The notes below the pieces were generated by a model that ran no database searches, was not told the DNA's origin, and saw only the letters and a list, made by a program, of their open reading frames with translations. This document shows positions 8,086 to 16,642 of a stretch of DNA of 64,000 bases, piece by piece. Both the position numbers and the translations under genes were made by a program. This DNA comes from Pseudomonadota bacterium. Its GTDB lineage: Bacteria; Pseudomonadota; Alphaproteobacteria; Acetobacterales; Acetobacteraceae. Each line of letters opens with the position of its first letter. The first letter of the stretch is position 1. The DNA is taken from positions 1 through 64,000 of the forward strand of contig JAJYYH010000037.1 of the NCBI GenBank assembly GCA_021801255.1. Reading direction: 5' to 3'.

Positions 8086-8130
8086 GCCTCATCCGTCTCT
8101 CATCATCTCGCCCGTCTCCACGACAAGGGC

Positions 8131-8242
8131 CGATCGTTCCGCGCACCGGCTGGCCGGCAAGCTCGCCGGAGGCCTGCTTGCCCGAAGCTTGGCGGACGCG
8201 CACACTCCCGGCTATTGGGCGCCGCAACATAAGGAACGATCG
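8131..8242 (+). promoter_or_regulatory. Structured phaR leader with long inverted repeat over the ribosome site
   Basis: CGATCGTTCC at 8131-8140 is perfectly complementary to GGAACGATCG at 8233-8242, which contains the AAGGA ribosome-binding site and abuts the phaR ATG. Between them GGCAAGC 8156-8162 pairs with GCTTGCC 8176-8182. If transcription begins upstream of 8131 the stem would mask the ribosome site; the inner palindrome could instead be an operator, for example for autoregulating PhaR, between the divergent genes. The repeats are seen directly; either role is inference. Confidence 0.5.
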
Positions 8243-8893
8243 ATGGTAGAACCAGAGCCGAAAGAGGGGCCAGGGCCGAAAGGGGGCGAGCCCGCCGCCG
8301 TGCCGCCGCTGGTCATCAAGAAATATGCCAACCGGCGTCTCTATAACACGGAAAGTTCAAGTTACATCACGCTCGATACATTAGCCGGAATGGTGCGGGC
8401 GGGGCGTGACTTCGTGGTCTATGACGCCAAGACCGGCGACGACATCACCCGCGGCGTACTGACCCAGATCATCGTCGAGGAGGAGAACAAGGGCCGCGCG
8501 CTCTTGCCCACCGGTTTCCTCCGTCAGTTGATCGGTTTCTATGGCGAGGGGCTGCAAGGCCTGCTGCCGCGCTATCTCGAACAGGCGATGACAAGTTTCG
8601 CGCAGCAGCAGCAGCAGATGCGCGCCACCATGCAGCAGACCATGGGCAGCCTGTTCCCCTTCGATGTCGAGGAATTGGGCCGCCAGAACCGGGCGATCAT
8701 GGAGCGGGCGATGAACTTCTTCACCCAGTTCTACCCTGCCCCCGGCGCGCCGCGCACGCCGCAGGAGGGCGCCGGGACGCCGCCCGAGCTGGCCGCGGAG
8801 ATCGCTGCCCTGCACGCCGAAATTGCTCGCCTGCGCGCCGATCTCGCCCGCGCCAAGGCGGCGCAGCAGCCGACGCCTGACCGCGAAGCTTGA
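8243..8893 (+). CDS. phaR: Polyhydroxyalkanoate synthesis repressor PhaR
   Basis: A 216-residue protein with the PhaR N-terminal DNA-binding domain: VIKKYANRRLYNTESSSYITLDTLAGMVRAG, then DFVVYDAKTGDDITRGVLTQII. The middle holds the PHB-accumulation regulatory domain, and the C-terminus is a Gln-rich and coiled-coil tail (LAAEIAALHAEIARLRADL). PhaR binds nascent PHB granules and represses phasin and synthesis genes. The ATG at 8243 has AAGGA eight bases upstream. It is divergent from the PhaE-like/PhaC-like operon, which supports a regulatory link. The class I phaC is 48 kb away. Confidence 0.93.
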   Translation: MVEPEPKEGPGPKGGEPAAVPPLVIKKYANRRLYNTESSSYITLDTLAGMVRAGRDFVVYDAKTGDDITRGVLTQIIVEEENKGRALLPTGFLRQLIGFYGEGLQGLLPRYLEQAMTSFAQQQQQMRATMQQTMGSLFPFDVEELGRQNRAIMERAMNFFTQFYPAPGAPRTPQEGAGTPPELAAEIAALHAEIARLRADLARAKAAQQPTPDREA

Positions 8894-8953
8894 AATTGGG
8901 AAATTTGAGACCGAGGGCCGCCATCGGAGGAAAAGCGTTGGCGTAGCGTGAAT

Positions 8954-8977
8954 AGATCGTTTTTCCTTTGACGATCT
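8954..8977. repeat. Short inverted repeat between phaR and an XRE gene
   Basis: AGATCGT at 8954-8960 and ACGATCT at 8971-8977 form a perfect 7-bp stem with a 10-base loop. There is no T run behind it, so it may be an operator or a weak terminator for phaR. The rest of the 207-base gap holds no gene that I can support. Confidence 0.3.
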
Positions 8978-9100
8978 CGCCTTGAAATGGCATTGTCGCG
9001 TGGCCCGAGACAGAAATGGCTGAAAAGTCGCAACTGCAGGGTGATTCCCGTCGCGGCCCGAGCCGCGGGGACCGTTTCAATGCGCTGATCGGAGGTCGCC

Positions 9101-9634
9101 ATGCAAAGCCCGGAGTCTCTATCACCGGACACCATCATTGAGGACGGGTGCCGCTCTATCGTCTGCCCGACGGCGGCTTCCCCGGGCGTGCCGTTCGCGC
9201 CTGCGCCGCACGATCTCTATCATGAGATCCCCGATGCCGCGCTCGACCCGCGCCCGCATGGCCGCGCCAATCTCGCCGATCGGCATGTCGGTGCGCGCAT
9301 TCGCGAGCGCCGCACCATGCTCGGCCTCTCACAGCAGCAGCTCGCGCTGATGATCGGCGTCACCTACCAGCAGGCCCATAAATATGAGCGCGGCCTCAAC
9401 CGCATCTCGGCCGGCAGGCTCTATGACATCGCCCAGGTTCTCGGCGTGCCCATCGCCTGGTTCTTCGAGGGTCTCACTACCGTCGAGCCGGCGGCCGAAA
9501 TGACGCCGCGGCAGCGCATGTGCCTCGAACTCGCGCGCAATTTCGCCGCCATCGGCAATCAGAAGCACCAGGAGGCGCTGAGCAACATGGCCCGCGCGCT
9601 GGCCCTGCAATCGGCGGCCATGCAGGGGCGCTGA
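9101..9634 (+). CDS. XRE-family HTH transcriptional regulator
   Basis: A 177-residue protein with an HTH_3 domain at about residues 64-120: VGARIRERRTMLGLSQQQLA, MIGVTYQQAHKYERGLNRIS and GRLYDIAQVLGVPIAWFFEGL. The N-terminal 60 residues are variable and the C-terminal part (MTPRQRMCLELARNFAAIG) is a helical extension, as in a group of alphaproteobacterial Cro/CI regulators. Start ATG 9101 follows a strong GGAGG site. The protein encoded at 21615 is a paralogue. Target genes are unknown. Confidence 0.85.
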   Translation: MQSPESLSPDTIIEDGCRSIVCPTAASPGVPFAPAPHDLYHEIPDAALDPRPHGRANLADRHVGARIRERRTMLGLSQQQLALMIGVTYQQAHKYERGLNRISAGRLYDIAQVLGVPIAWFFEGLTTVEPAAEMTPRQRMCLELARNFAAIGNQKHQEALSNMARALALQSAAMQGR

Positions 9635-9692
9635 GCCGGCCTGACCGCAAGGGGCTGGCCGGGCGGGCCGCGTGTGGCTAAGACGCGCCGGT

Positions 9693-10340
9693 ATGCGCGC
9701 CTCGCTCCCAACCTATACCGTCAAGGAAATCTTCCTCACCCTCCAGGGCGAAGGACGCCAGGCGGGAAGGCCAGCGGTATTCTGCCGCTTCGCTGGCTGC
9801 AATCTGTGGTCTGGCCGGGAGGCGGATCGCGCCAAGGCGGTGTGCCGCTTCTGCGATACCGATTTCATCGGCAGCGATGGACCGGGCGGCGGGCGCTTTG
9901 TGGACGCCACGGCGCTCGCCGCTGCCGTCGCCGCCTGCTGGGGCGCCGCGCGGGAGGAGCGGTTCGTGGTGCTCACTGGCGGCGAGCCGCTGCTCCAGGT
10001 TGATCCGGCGCTGATCGCGGCGCTGCACGCGCAAGGCTTTGTCATCGCGCTCGAGACCAACGGCACGCTGCCGGCGCCGCCCGGGATCGACTGGGTCTGC
10101 GTGAGCCCGAAAGCCGGCGCGCCGCTCATCCTCGATCATGGCGACGAGCTGAAGCTCGTCTATCCGCAAATCGGCGCCGAGCCGGAGCGCTTCGCCGGGC
10201 TCGCTTTCGCGCATTTCCTGCTCCAGCCGATGGACGGCCCCGATCGCACCACCCATACCCGCGCGGCGGTCGCCTATATCGCGGCGCATCCGCGCTGGCG
10301 GCTCAGCTTGCAGACCCATAAATTCATCGGCATTCCCTGA
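9693..10340 (+). CDS. queE: 7-carboxy-7-deazaguanine synthase QueE
   Basis: A 215-residue radical SAM enzyme that converts 6-carboxytetrahydropterin to 7-carboxy-7-deazaguanine in queuosine synthesis. The cluster-binding cysteines are C36, C51 and C54 (C-x14-C-x2-C), the expanded spacing used by many QueE proteins. TGGEPLLQ and LETNGTLPAP are further hallmarks. The chosen ATG 9693 gives the usual MxxxLPTYTVKEIFLTLQGEG-type start; a start at 9672 is possible. The stop overlaps the queD start (TGATG). queC and queF are not in the window. Confidence 0.9.
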   Translation: MRASLPTYTVKEIFLTLQGEGRQAGRPAVFCRFAGCNLWSGREADRAKAVCRFCDTDFIGSDGPGGGRFVDATALAAAVAACWGAAREERFVVLTGGEPLLQVDPALIAALHAQGFVIALETNGTLPAPPGIDWVCVSPKAGAPLILDHGDELKLVYPQIGAEPERFAGLAFAHFLLQPMDGPDRTTHTRAAVAYIAAHPRWRLSLQTHKFIGIP

Positions 10341-10702
10341 TGTATGAACTGACCAAGGACTTCCGCTTCGAGGCGGCGCACACCCTGGAGCGTGAGATCG
10401 ACCGCGCGGCCAGCCAGCGCATCCACGGCCATTCCTACCGCGCCGAGGTGACGATCGGGGGCGAGATCGACCCCGCTACCGGCATGGTGGTCGATCTCGG
10501 CCAGTTGGACCAAGCGCTCGCGCGGATGCGCGCGGAACTCGATCATCGCTTTCTCGACGAAGTGCCCGGCCTCGCGCCGGCAACGCTGGAGCGGCTCGCA
10601 CGCTTCGTCTGGCAGCGCCTGGCGCCCGACTGCCCGGGGCTGCTTCATGTCGTGATCTGCCGCGACAGCCTTGGCGAACGCTGCCGCTATCGACCGGAAT
10701 GA
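10340..10702 (+). CDS. queD: QueD/PTPS-family 6-carboxytetrahydropterin synthase, catalytic Cys replaced by Ser
   Basis: A 120-residue 6-pyruvoyltetrahydropterin-synthase fold. Zinc ligands His14 (EAAHTL), His29 and His31 (HGHSY) are all present, as is LDHRFL. Aligned by eye without gaps to E. coli QueD, the catalytic Cys (KCGRLHGH) is Ser25 here (ASQRIHGH), and the late Glu (KET) is Asp (RDS). I recall related proteins in other alphaproteobacteria, so this may be a subgroup rather than damage. Coupling to queE supports a role in queuosine synthesis. The stop overlaps the next gene. Confidence 0.82.
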   Translation: MYELTKDFRFEAAHTLEREIDRAASQRIHGHSYRAEVTIGGEIDPATGMVVDLGQLDQALARMRAELDHRFLDEVPGLAPATLERLARFVWQRLAPDCPGLLHVVICRDSLGERCRYRPE

Positions 10703-11844
10703 TGTCTCCGCCATTGCCACCCGGCGTGGTGATCCTGCAGGTGCTTCCGGCGCTCGAGACCGGCGGCGTCGAACGTGGCACACTGGAGATGACGGCGGCC
10801 ATCGTCGCCGCCGGGGGCCGGGCGCTGGTCGCCTCCCGCGGCGGTCGGGGGGTGACGGCGATCGAGCGCGCCGGCGGGCGCCATATCGCGCTGCCGCTGA
10901 CGAAAAAATCGCCGCTCGCCCTCTGGCGCAACGCCGCCCGTCTTGCCGCGCTGATCCAAGCCGAACGGGTGAGCGTCGTCCATGCCCGCTCGCGCGCGCC
11001 GGCCTGGTCGGCCTGGCTCGCCTGCCGCCGCACCGGGGCGCATTTCGTGACCACCTATCATGGCGCTTACGGCGAGGATTTTCCTCTCAAGCGGCTCTAT
11101 AACAGCGTCATGGCGCGCGGCGAGCGGGTTGTCGCCATCAGCGATTTCATCGCCCGCCGCATCATCGCGCGCCACCATGCCGATCCGGCGCGGATCCGGG
11201 TGATCCATCGTGGTGTCGATCCTGTACTGTTCGACCCCGAGGCGGTGGCGCCGGCGCGGCGGGCGCGGCTGGCGGCAGCCTGGGGGCTCGGCGCCGGGCG
11301 CCGGGTGATCATGCTGCCGGCGCGGCTCAGCGCCTGGAAGGGCCATGCGGTGTTGATCGCCGCTCTCGCGCGTCTCGCTCGGCCCGATACGGTCGCGGTT
11401 TTCGTGGGCGGCGATGCCCGAGGGCGCCTCGCCGGCGCGCTCCGCGCGAAAGCGGCAGAGGCCGGCGTGGCCGGGCAGGTGGTATTCGCCGGTGACTGCG
11501 CCGATATGCCGGCGGCTCTCCTGCTCGCCGATGTCGTGGTGAGCGCCTCGACCCGCCCGGAGGCTTTCGGGCGGGTGGTGATCGAGGCGCAGGCGATGGC
11601 CCGCCCGGTGATCGCCACCGATCACGGGGGCGCGGTGGAAACCATTTTTCCCGGCGAAACCGGCTGGCGCGTGCCGCCGGGGGACGCCGGCGCGCTCGCC
11701 GGGGCGCTCGCCGAGGCGCTCGATCTTGACGCGGCGGCGCGCGCTGCGCTCGGGGCGCGGGCGCGGGCGGCCATTCTCGCGCGGTTCACCACGCGGGCGA
11801 TGCAGGATGCGACGCTCGCGCTCTACGGCGAACTTCTCGCATGA
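10699..11844 (+). CDS. Glycosyltransferase family 4 protein
   Basis: A 381-residue GT-B enzyme. The N-terminal domain starts ILQVLPALETGGVERGTLEM, a pattern of GT4 acceptor domains; the C-terminal domain has ARLSAWKGH and the nucleotide-sugar region SASTRPEAFGRVVIEAQAMARPVI with the E-x7-E pair. It probably transfers a sugar to lipopolysaccharide core or another envelope glycan at the cytoplasmic membrane. Its start overlaps queD and its stop overlaps the GT9 gene by ATGA, so the two glycosyltransferases are likely coexpressed. The exact sugar cannot be read. Confidence 0.83.
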   Translation: MMSPPLPPGVVILQVLPALETGGVERGTLEMTAAIVAAGGRALVASRGGRGVTAIERAGGRHIALPLTKKSPLALWRNAARLAALIQAERVSVVHARSRAPAWSAWLACRRTGAHFVTTYHGAYGEDFPLKRLYNSVMARGERVVAISDFIARRIIARHHADPARIRVIHRGVDPVLFDPEAVAPARRARLAAAWGLGAGRRVIMLPARLSAWKGHAVLIAALARLARPDTVAVFVGGDARGRLAGALRAKAAEAGVAGQVVFAGDCADMPAALLLADVVVSASTRPEAFGRVVIEAQAMARPVIATDHGGAVETIFPGETGWRVPPGDAGALAGALAEALDLDAAARAALGARARAAILARFTTRAMQDATLALYGELLA

Positions 11845-12749
11845 GCAGCATCCTCATTATCCGGCTCGGCGCCTTCGGCGATTTCATCCAGAGTTTTGCC
11901 CCGTTCGCCGCGATCCGCGCGCATCACGCGGGCGATCGCATCAGCTTGCTCACCACCGCGCCCTTCGCCGACCTGGCGCGCCTCGCGCCCTGGTTTGATG
12001 CGATCGTGCTCGACGAGCGGCCGGGTTTCTGGAATCCGCTTGGGATTTCCCGTCTCAAACGGCGGTTGCGGGGCTTCGATCTGGTCTATGATCTGCAAAC
12101 CTCTGCCCGCTCCGCGCGCTATTTCCGCCTCGCCGGCCGGCCGCGCTGGTCGGGTGCGGCTCCCGGCTGCGCCTTGCCGCACGCCAATCCGCGACGCGAT
12201 TTCCTCCATACCCGCGAGCGCCAGCGCGAACAGCTCGAAATGGCGGGGATCAGGGTCTTCCCGCCGCCCGATCTCGCCTGGCTCACCGGCCGGCCGAAGC
12301 CGGATCATCTGCCCGAACGGTACGCCATACTGGCGCCCGGCGCCGCGCCGCACCGGCCGGCAAAGCGCTGGCCGGCCAAGCGCTTCGGGGAGATTGCCGC
12401 CCTGCTCGCCGCGCGCGGCATGACCCCGGTGGTGATCGGAAGCGCGCAAGAGGCGCCGCTGGCGGCGACCATCCGCGCGCGGGCGCCGCAAGCGATCGAC
12501 CTCGCCGGGCGCACCGCGCTCGCCGATCTCGGTCCTGTTCTCGCCGGCGCCGCCTGCGTGATCGGCAACGATACTGGGCCGATGCATCTCGCGACCGCGC
12601 TCGGGCGGCCCGCCATCGTGCTGTTTTCAGGCGCGAGCGACCCCGCGCTGACCGCGCCGCGCTATCCCGATGGCGCCTGGCCGACCATCATGCAGGCCCC
12701 CGACCTTGCCGATCTCACGCTGGAAAGGGTTGCCGAAGCGTTGCCTTGA
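11841..12749 (+). CDS. Glycosyltransferase family 9 (heptosyltransferase-like)
   Basis: A 302-residue protein starting MSSILIIRLGAFGDFIQS, the N-terminal motif of ADP-heptose:LPS heptosyltransferases (GT9). The C-terminal half carries LAPGAAPHRPAKRWPAKRF and VIGNDTGPMHLATALGRP, the conserved nucleotide-sugar binding loop. It likely adds a sugar to lipopolysaccharide core. It overlaps the GT4 gene by four bases. Heptose itself is not proven as donor, since some GT9 enzymes use other sugars. Confidence 0.85.
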   Translation: MSSILIIRLGAFGDFIQSFAPFAAIRAHHAGDRISLLTTAPFADLARLAPWFDAIVLDERPGFWNPLGISRLKRRLRGFDLVYDLQTSARSARYFRLAGRPRWSGAAPGCALPHANPRRDFLHTRERQREQLEMAGIRVFPPPDLAWLTGRPKPDHLPERYAILAPGAAPHRPAKRWPAKRFGEIAALLAARGMTPVVIGSAQEAPLAATIRARAPQAIDLAGRTALADLGPVLAGAACVIGNDTGPMHLATALGRPAIVLFSGASDPALTAPRYPDGAWPTIMQAPDLADLTLERVAEALP

Positions 12750-12791
12750 CGCCATAGACCACGCGGAACCTATGACGAGCGGAGAGATTTG

Positions 12792-14720
12792 ATGCCCGCC
12801 TTTACCCTTCCCGATGGCTCGGTGCGCCAATTCGCGCATGCGCCGAGCGGCGCCGAACTGGCCGCCGCCATCGGCCCCGGCCTGGCCCGTGCGGCGCTTG
12901 CCGTCGAGGTCGATGGCGAGGCGCGCGATCTCTCCCGCCCGCTCGAGCACGACGCCAAAATCCGCTTCATCACCCGCCGCGACGAGGCGGCCCTCCCCCT
13001 GATCCGCCACGACGCCTCCCATGTGCTGGCCGAAGCGGTGCAAGCGCTCTATCCCGGCACGCAGGTAACGATCGGGCCGGCGATCGAGAACGGTTTTTAT
13101 TACGATTTCGCCCGTAACGCGCCCTTCACGCCCGAGGATTTTCCCGCGATCGAGGCCAAAATGCGCGAAATCATCGCACGCGACGCGCCCTTTACCCGCG
13201 AGGTCTGGGAACGCGATGCCGCGATCCGGTTTTTTGAGGCGAGGGGCGAGAAATACAAGGCGGAACTCATCCGCGATCTGCCCCCCGACGAAACCATCAC
13301 ACTCTACCGCCAGGGCGAGTGGGTCGATCTCTGCCGCGGGCCGCATATGCGCTCGACCGGCGATGTCGGAGACGCCTTCAAGCTGATGAAGGTGGCCGGC
13401 GCCTATTGGCGGGGCGATCATCGCAACGCCATGCTGAGCCGCATCTATGGCACCGCCTGGCGCGACCAGAAGGAGCTTGACGCCTATCTCACCATGCTGG
13501 CGGAGGCGGAAAAGCGCGATCACCGCCGTATCGGGCGCGAGATGGATCTTTTTCACCTCCAGGAAGAGGCGGTCGGCAGCGTTTTCTGGCATGCCCCTGG
13601 CTGGGCGCTCTATCGCCGGGTCGAGGCCTATATGCGCCGCCGGCTCGACGCCAACGGCTACCAGGAGGTGCGCACGCCGCAGCTCGTCGATCGCGCGCTC
13701 TGGGAAGCCTCGGGGCATTGGGAGAAATTCCGCGAGCATATGTTCATCGCCACCGTCGAGGAGGAAGAAAAAACCCTGGCGCTGAAGCCGATGAACTGCC
13801 CCTGCCATGTCCAGATTTTCCGCCAGGGCGTGCGCAGCTATCGCGAATTGCCGCTGCGCATGGCGGAATTCGGCGCTTGCCATCGCTATGAGCCCTCGGG
13901 CGCGCTGCACGGCATCATGCGGGTGCGCGCCTTCACTCAGGACGATGCGCATATTTTCTGCACCGAGGCGCAAATCGCCCCCGAAACCGTGCGCTTCGTG
14001 GCGCTGCTCGGCACGGTCTATCGCGATTTCGGCTTTCCCGATTTCCAGGTGAAATTTTCCGACCGCCCCGCCATCCGCGCCGGCGACGACGCCGTCTGGG
14101 AGCGCGCCGAGGCAGCCCTCAAGCAAGCCTGCGCCGAGGCCGGCGTCACCTATGCGCTCAACCCCGGCGAGGGCGCATTTTACGGACCGAAACTCGAATT
14201 CGTGCTGCGCGACGCGATCGGGCGGGAGTGGCAGTGCGGCACCTTGCAGGTCGATTTCGTGCTGCCCGAGCGGCTGGATGCCGAATATGTCGGCGAAGAC
14301 GGCGCGCGCCATCGCCCGGTGATGCTGCACCGCGCGATTCTGGGTAGCTTCGAGCGTTTTCTCGGCATTCTGATCGAGCACCATGCCGGGCGTTTCCCGC
14401 TCTGGCTCGCCCCGGTCCAGGCGGTGGTCGCAACCGTCGTCTCGGACGCCGATGAATACGCCGAGCAGGTCGCGGCCCGGCTCCGCGCCGAAGGGTTGGC
14501 GGTGGAGTGCGATACCCGCAATGAAAAAATCAACGCCAAGGTGCGCGACCACAGCGTCCGGCATGTGCCGGTGCTGCTGGTGGTCGGGCGCAAGGAGGCA
14601 GAGATGGGCACGGTCGCGCTGCGCCGGCTCGGGGGCGCGGCGCAGGAGGTGCTGACGCTCGATGAGGCGGTCAAAACCCTTGCGGCGGAGGCCACGCCAC
14701 CCGATCTCCGCCACGCATGA
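12792..14720 (+). CDS. thrS: Threonyl-tRNA synthetase
   Basis: A 642-residue class II aminoacyl-tRNA synthetase. Order: TGS domain ([20 protein letters not shown]), editing domain with [10 protein letters not shown] and a CRGPHMRST segment, class II core with the zinc Cys in [10 protein letters not shown], motif 2 around [20 protein letters not shown], motif 3 ([19 protein letters not shown]), and anticodon-binding domain (LPxWLAPVQ-like, then [15 protein letters not shown]). The ATG at 12792 has GGAGAG eight bases upstream. infC follows as in many bacteria. Confidence 0.96.
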   Translation: MPAFTLPDGSVRQFAHAPSGAELAAAIGPGLARAALAVEVDGEARDLSRPLEHDAKIRFITRRDEAALPLIRHDASHVLAEAVQALYPGTQVTIGPAIENGFYYDFARNAPFTPEDFPAIEAKMREIIARDAPFTREVWERDAAIRFFEARGEKYKAELIRDLPPDETITLYRQGEWVDLCRGPHMRSTGDVGDAFKLMKVAGAYWRGDHRNAMLSRIYGTAWRDQKELDAYLTMLAEAEKRDHRRIGREMDLFHLQEEAVGSVFWHAPGWALYRRVEAYMRRRLDANGYQEVRTPQLVDRALWEASGHWEKFREHMFIATVEEEEKTLALKPMNCPCHVQIFRQGVRSYRELPLRMAEFGACHRYEPSGALHGIMRVRAFTQDDAHIFCTEAQIAPETVRFVALLGTVYRDFGFPDFQVKFSDRPAIRAGDDAVWERAEAALKQACAEAGVTYALNPGEGAFYGPKLEFVLRDAIGREWQCGTLQVDFVLPERLDAEYVGEDGARHRPVMLHRAILGSFERFLGILIEHHAGRFPLWLAPVQAVVATVVSDADEYAEQVAARLRAEGLAVECDTRNEKINAKVRDHSVRHVPVLLVVGRKEAEMGTVALRRLGGAAQEVLTLDEAVKTLAAEATPPDLRHA

Positions 14721-14812
14721 GCGAATAGGCCGATAGTTTTGCTTGATCGCGCCGGCCCGGTTTGCTCAAACTCGGCTTCGCCAGGATCGTAACAGCCATA
14801 GGAGAGTGACCC

Positions 14813-15349
14813 ATCGCCAGACCCCCGCTGCCCGCGTCCCCGACTCGCGAAGGCCCGCGTGTCAATGAGGAGATCCGCGTTCCCCAGGTCCGCCTGATCG
14901 ACCAGGACGGTGAAATGCTCGGTGTACTGACCACCCGGGAGGCCTTGGCCCGCGCCTTCGCGGTCGGCCTCGATCTGTTGGAAATCAGCCCGAACGCCGA
15001 GCCGCCGGTGGCCAAAATTCTTGACTATGGCAAATACAAATATGAAATCCAGAAGAAAAAGAACGAAGCTAAAAAGAAACAAAAAGTCATCGAGATCAAA
15101 GAGATCAAGGTCCGCCCCAATATCGACGAGAACGACTATCAGGTGAAATTGCGCGCCATGAAGTCGTTCATCGAGGAGGGCGACAAGGTGAAAGTCACGC
15201 TGCGCTTCCGCGGCCGCGAAATGGCGCATCAGGAAATCGGTATTCGCGTGCTGGAGCGCATCCGCGCCGATATGGATGCCGCCACCAAGGTCGAGCAGAT
15301 GCCGCGGATGGAAAACCGCCAGATGGTGATGGTACTGACGCCGCGCTGA
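14813..15349 (+). CDS. infC: Translation initiation factor IF-3, AUC start
   Basis: A 178-residue IF-3. The N-domain reads [32 protein letters not shown] and [18 protein letters not shown]; after the Lys-rich linker ([16 protein letters not shown]) the C-domain has [16 protein letters not shown] and [11 protein letters not shown]. No ATG, GTG or TTG start lies in frame before the N-domain. ATC at 14813 has GGAGAG eight bases upstream and gives the expected (M)[11 protein letters not shown] start. Rare start codons in infC allow IF-3 to repress its own translation. rpmI and rplT do not follow; tsaB does. Confidence 0.93.
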   Translation: MARPPLPASPTREGPRVNEEIRVPQVRLIDQDGEMLGVLTTREALARAFAVGLDLLEISPNAEPPVAKILDYGKYKYEIQKKKNEAKKKQKVIEIKEIKVRPNIDENDYQVKLRAMKSFIEEGDKVKVTLRFRGREMAHQEIGIRVLERIRADMDAATKVEQMPRMENRQMVMVLTPR

Positions 15350-15352
15350 GAG

Positions 15353-15427
15353 TTTGTGAAAGAATGCCCGCGAGCCCCCGGAATGACCTGAAAAACCGAG
15401 CACTTCCAGCGGGCGTTCTGACACAAA
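15353..15427. repeat. 75-bp element with 19-bp terminal inverted repeats behind infC
   Basis: TTTGTGAAAGAATGCCCGC (15353-15371) and the reverse complement of GCGGGCGTTCTGACACAAA (15409-15427) match at 16 of 19 positions. The element starts four bases past the infC stop codon. It could fold into a long stem and act in termination or RNA stability, or be a small non-autonomous mobile repeat. The 107-base infC-tsaB gap holds nothing else visible. Confidence 0.55.
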
Positions 15428-15456
15428 TGCGATTTCTTTTCGCCCGCTGAGCGCCG

Positions 15457-16107
15457 ATGCGCATCCTTGGCCTCGATGCCGCGCTCGGCGCCTGTTCGGC
15501 GGCGCTGCTGGAGGACGAAGCAGTGCTGGCGGCGGAAAGCGTCGTGGCCGCACGCGGCCATGCGGCGCTGTTGCCCCCGCTTGCCGCCGCCGTGCTGGGC
15601 GCGGCCGAGGGGCGGCTCGATCTCGTCGCGGTGACCATTGGACCAGGCGGTTTTACCGGGATCCGCGCCGCGCTGGCCTTGGCGCACGGAATCGCGCTTG
15701 GCCGAGGCGCGGAGATTTGCGGCGTGACGCTCTGCGAGGCGCTCGCGGAAGCCCTGCCCGCGGCGCCGGGAGCCGCGCTCTGGGTCGCGATCACGCAGCC
15801 CGAGGCATGCGTGTTTCTCGAACGCGCCGGCGCAAGCGGAGGGTTTTCCCTCGCCGCGCTGCCGGAAACCGGTGGCCCGGTGGTGTTGGCGGGCGATGCC
15901 GCGCGGACGGTGATGGAGCGCCTGGCGGCGCGCGGCGATGAGGCGCGGCTCGCCACCGAATGCCTGCCCTCGGCGCGGCTTGCCGCCCTTGCGGCATGGC
16001 GGCGCTGGCGAGCGGGGTTGCTCCCACGCCCTGCCGTGCCGTTCTACGCTGCGGCCCCGGCAACCCGCCTTGGCCCCGCACCGCGTCCCCCGCCGGCGCG
16101 GGCATGA
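15457..16107 (+). CDS. tsaB: tRNA threonylcarbamoyladenosine biosynthesis protein TsaB
   Basis: A 216-residue ASKHA-fold protein starting MRILGLDAALGACSAALLED, with GHAALLPPLAAAVL and VTIGPGGFTGIRAALALAHGIA, signatures of TsaB. TsaB forms a complex with TsaD and TsaE to place threonylcarbamoyl on A37 of tRNAs reading ANN codons. The C-terminal half is Ala-rich and less conserved, as is normal. The stop overlaps the rimI start (ATGA), a frequent alphaproteobacterial arrangement. Confidence 0.9.
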   Translation: MRILGLDAALGACSAALLEDEAVLAAESVVAARGHAALLPPLAAAVLGAAEGRLDLVAVTIGPGGFTGIRAALALAHGIALGRGAEICGVTLCEALAEALPAAPGAALWVAITQPEACVFLERAGASGGFSLAALPETGGPVVLAGDAARTVMERLAARGDEARLATECLPSARLAALAAWRRWRAGLLPRPAVPFYAAAPATRLGPAPRPPPARA

Positions 16108-16574
16108 TCATCCCCGCCAGCCGCGCCCACGCCGCATTCCTAGCGGCAGTCCACGCCGCGAGTTTCCCCGCCGGCGCGCGCTGGGATGAGGCGGTGATGG
16201 CGGCGCAGCTTGGCCTGCCCGGCGTTTTCGCCCTGGTTGATGCGGCCGGCGGGATGGCGCTGGCACGCGTCGCGGGCGAGAGCGCCGAGGTGTTAACGCT
16301 GGCCGTCATGCCCCCGGCGCGCCGGCGGGGATGCGCGCGCGCCTTGCTGGCAGCGGCCCTGGCGGAGGCGGCACGGCGCGGCGCCGGGGCGATGTTCCTG
16401 GAAGTCGGCACGGCCAACCACGCCGCCCGCGCGCTCTATGCGGAAGCCGGGTTTGTCCCGGTCGGGCAGCGGCGCCGCTACTATCCGGACGGCAGCGATG
16501 CGGTGGTGCTGCGCGCCACGCTGGACGGCTCAATATCTGAAAGTCAATCGGCCTTGGAAAAGAATGTCCTCTGA
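16104..16574 (+). CDS. rimI: Ribosomal protein S18 alanine N-acetyltransferase RimI
   Basis: A 156-residue GNAT acetyltransferase. The acetyl-CoA loop is VMPPARRRGCARALLAAAL (R/QxxGxA type), followed by FLEVGTANHAARALYAEAGFVPVGQRRRYY, the RimI signature. It acetylates the N-terminal alanine of S18, though some RimI homologues have wider targets. The start overlaps tsaB. The C-terminus is longer than usual by about 10 residues (ISESQSALEKNVL) because the frame runs into a repeat element that supplies the stop codon. Confidence 0.88.
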   Translation: MIIPASRAHAAFLAAVHAASFPAGARWDEAVMAAQLGLPGVFALVDAAGGMALARVAGESAEVLTLAVMPPARRRGCARALLAAALAEAARRGAGAMFLEVGTANHAARALYAEAGFVPVGQRRRYYPDGSDAVVLRATLDGSISESQSALEKNVL

Positions 16575-16637
16575 AAACATTGATTTTTTCTGATCGATTT
16601 TTTCTGCCCCTTCTGGGCGCGCGGCATTCTTTTTCCC
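16549..16637. repeat. Inverted repeat between rimI and the TusA-like gene
   Basis: TTGGAAAAGAATG near 16553 and CATTCTTTTTCCCAA ending near 16637 are inverted copies around an AT-rich core containing two GATxxATTTTTTCTG-like direct repeats. The motif resembles the ends of the 75-bp element behind infC (AAAGAATGCC). It overlaps the 3' end of rimI and ends at the stop of the minus-strand gene. It may act as a two-way terminator. Confidence 0.45.
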
Positions 16638-16642
16638 AACTC

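Noticed and set aside
12627-14714. A 695-codon minus-strand frame opposite thrS
   Set aside because: It mirrors thrS codons exactly and has no ribosome site or family sequence.
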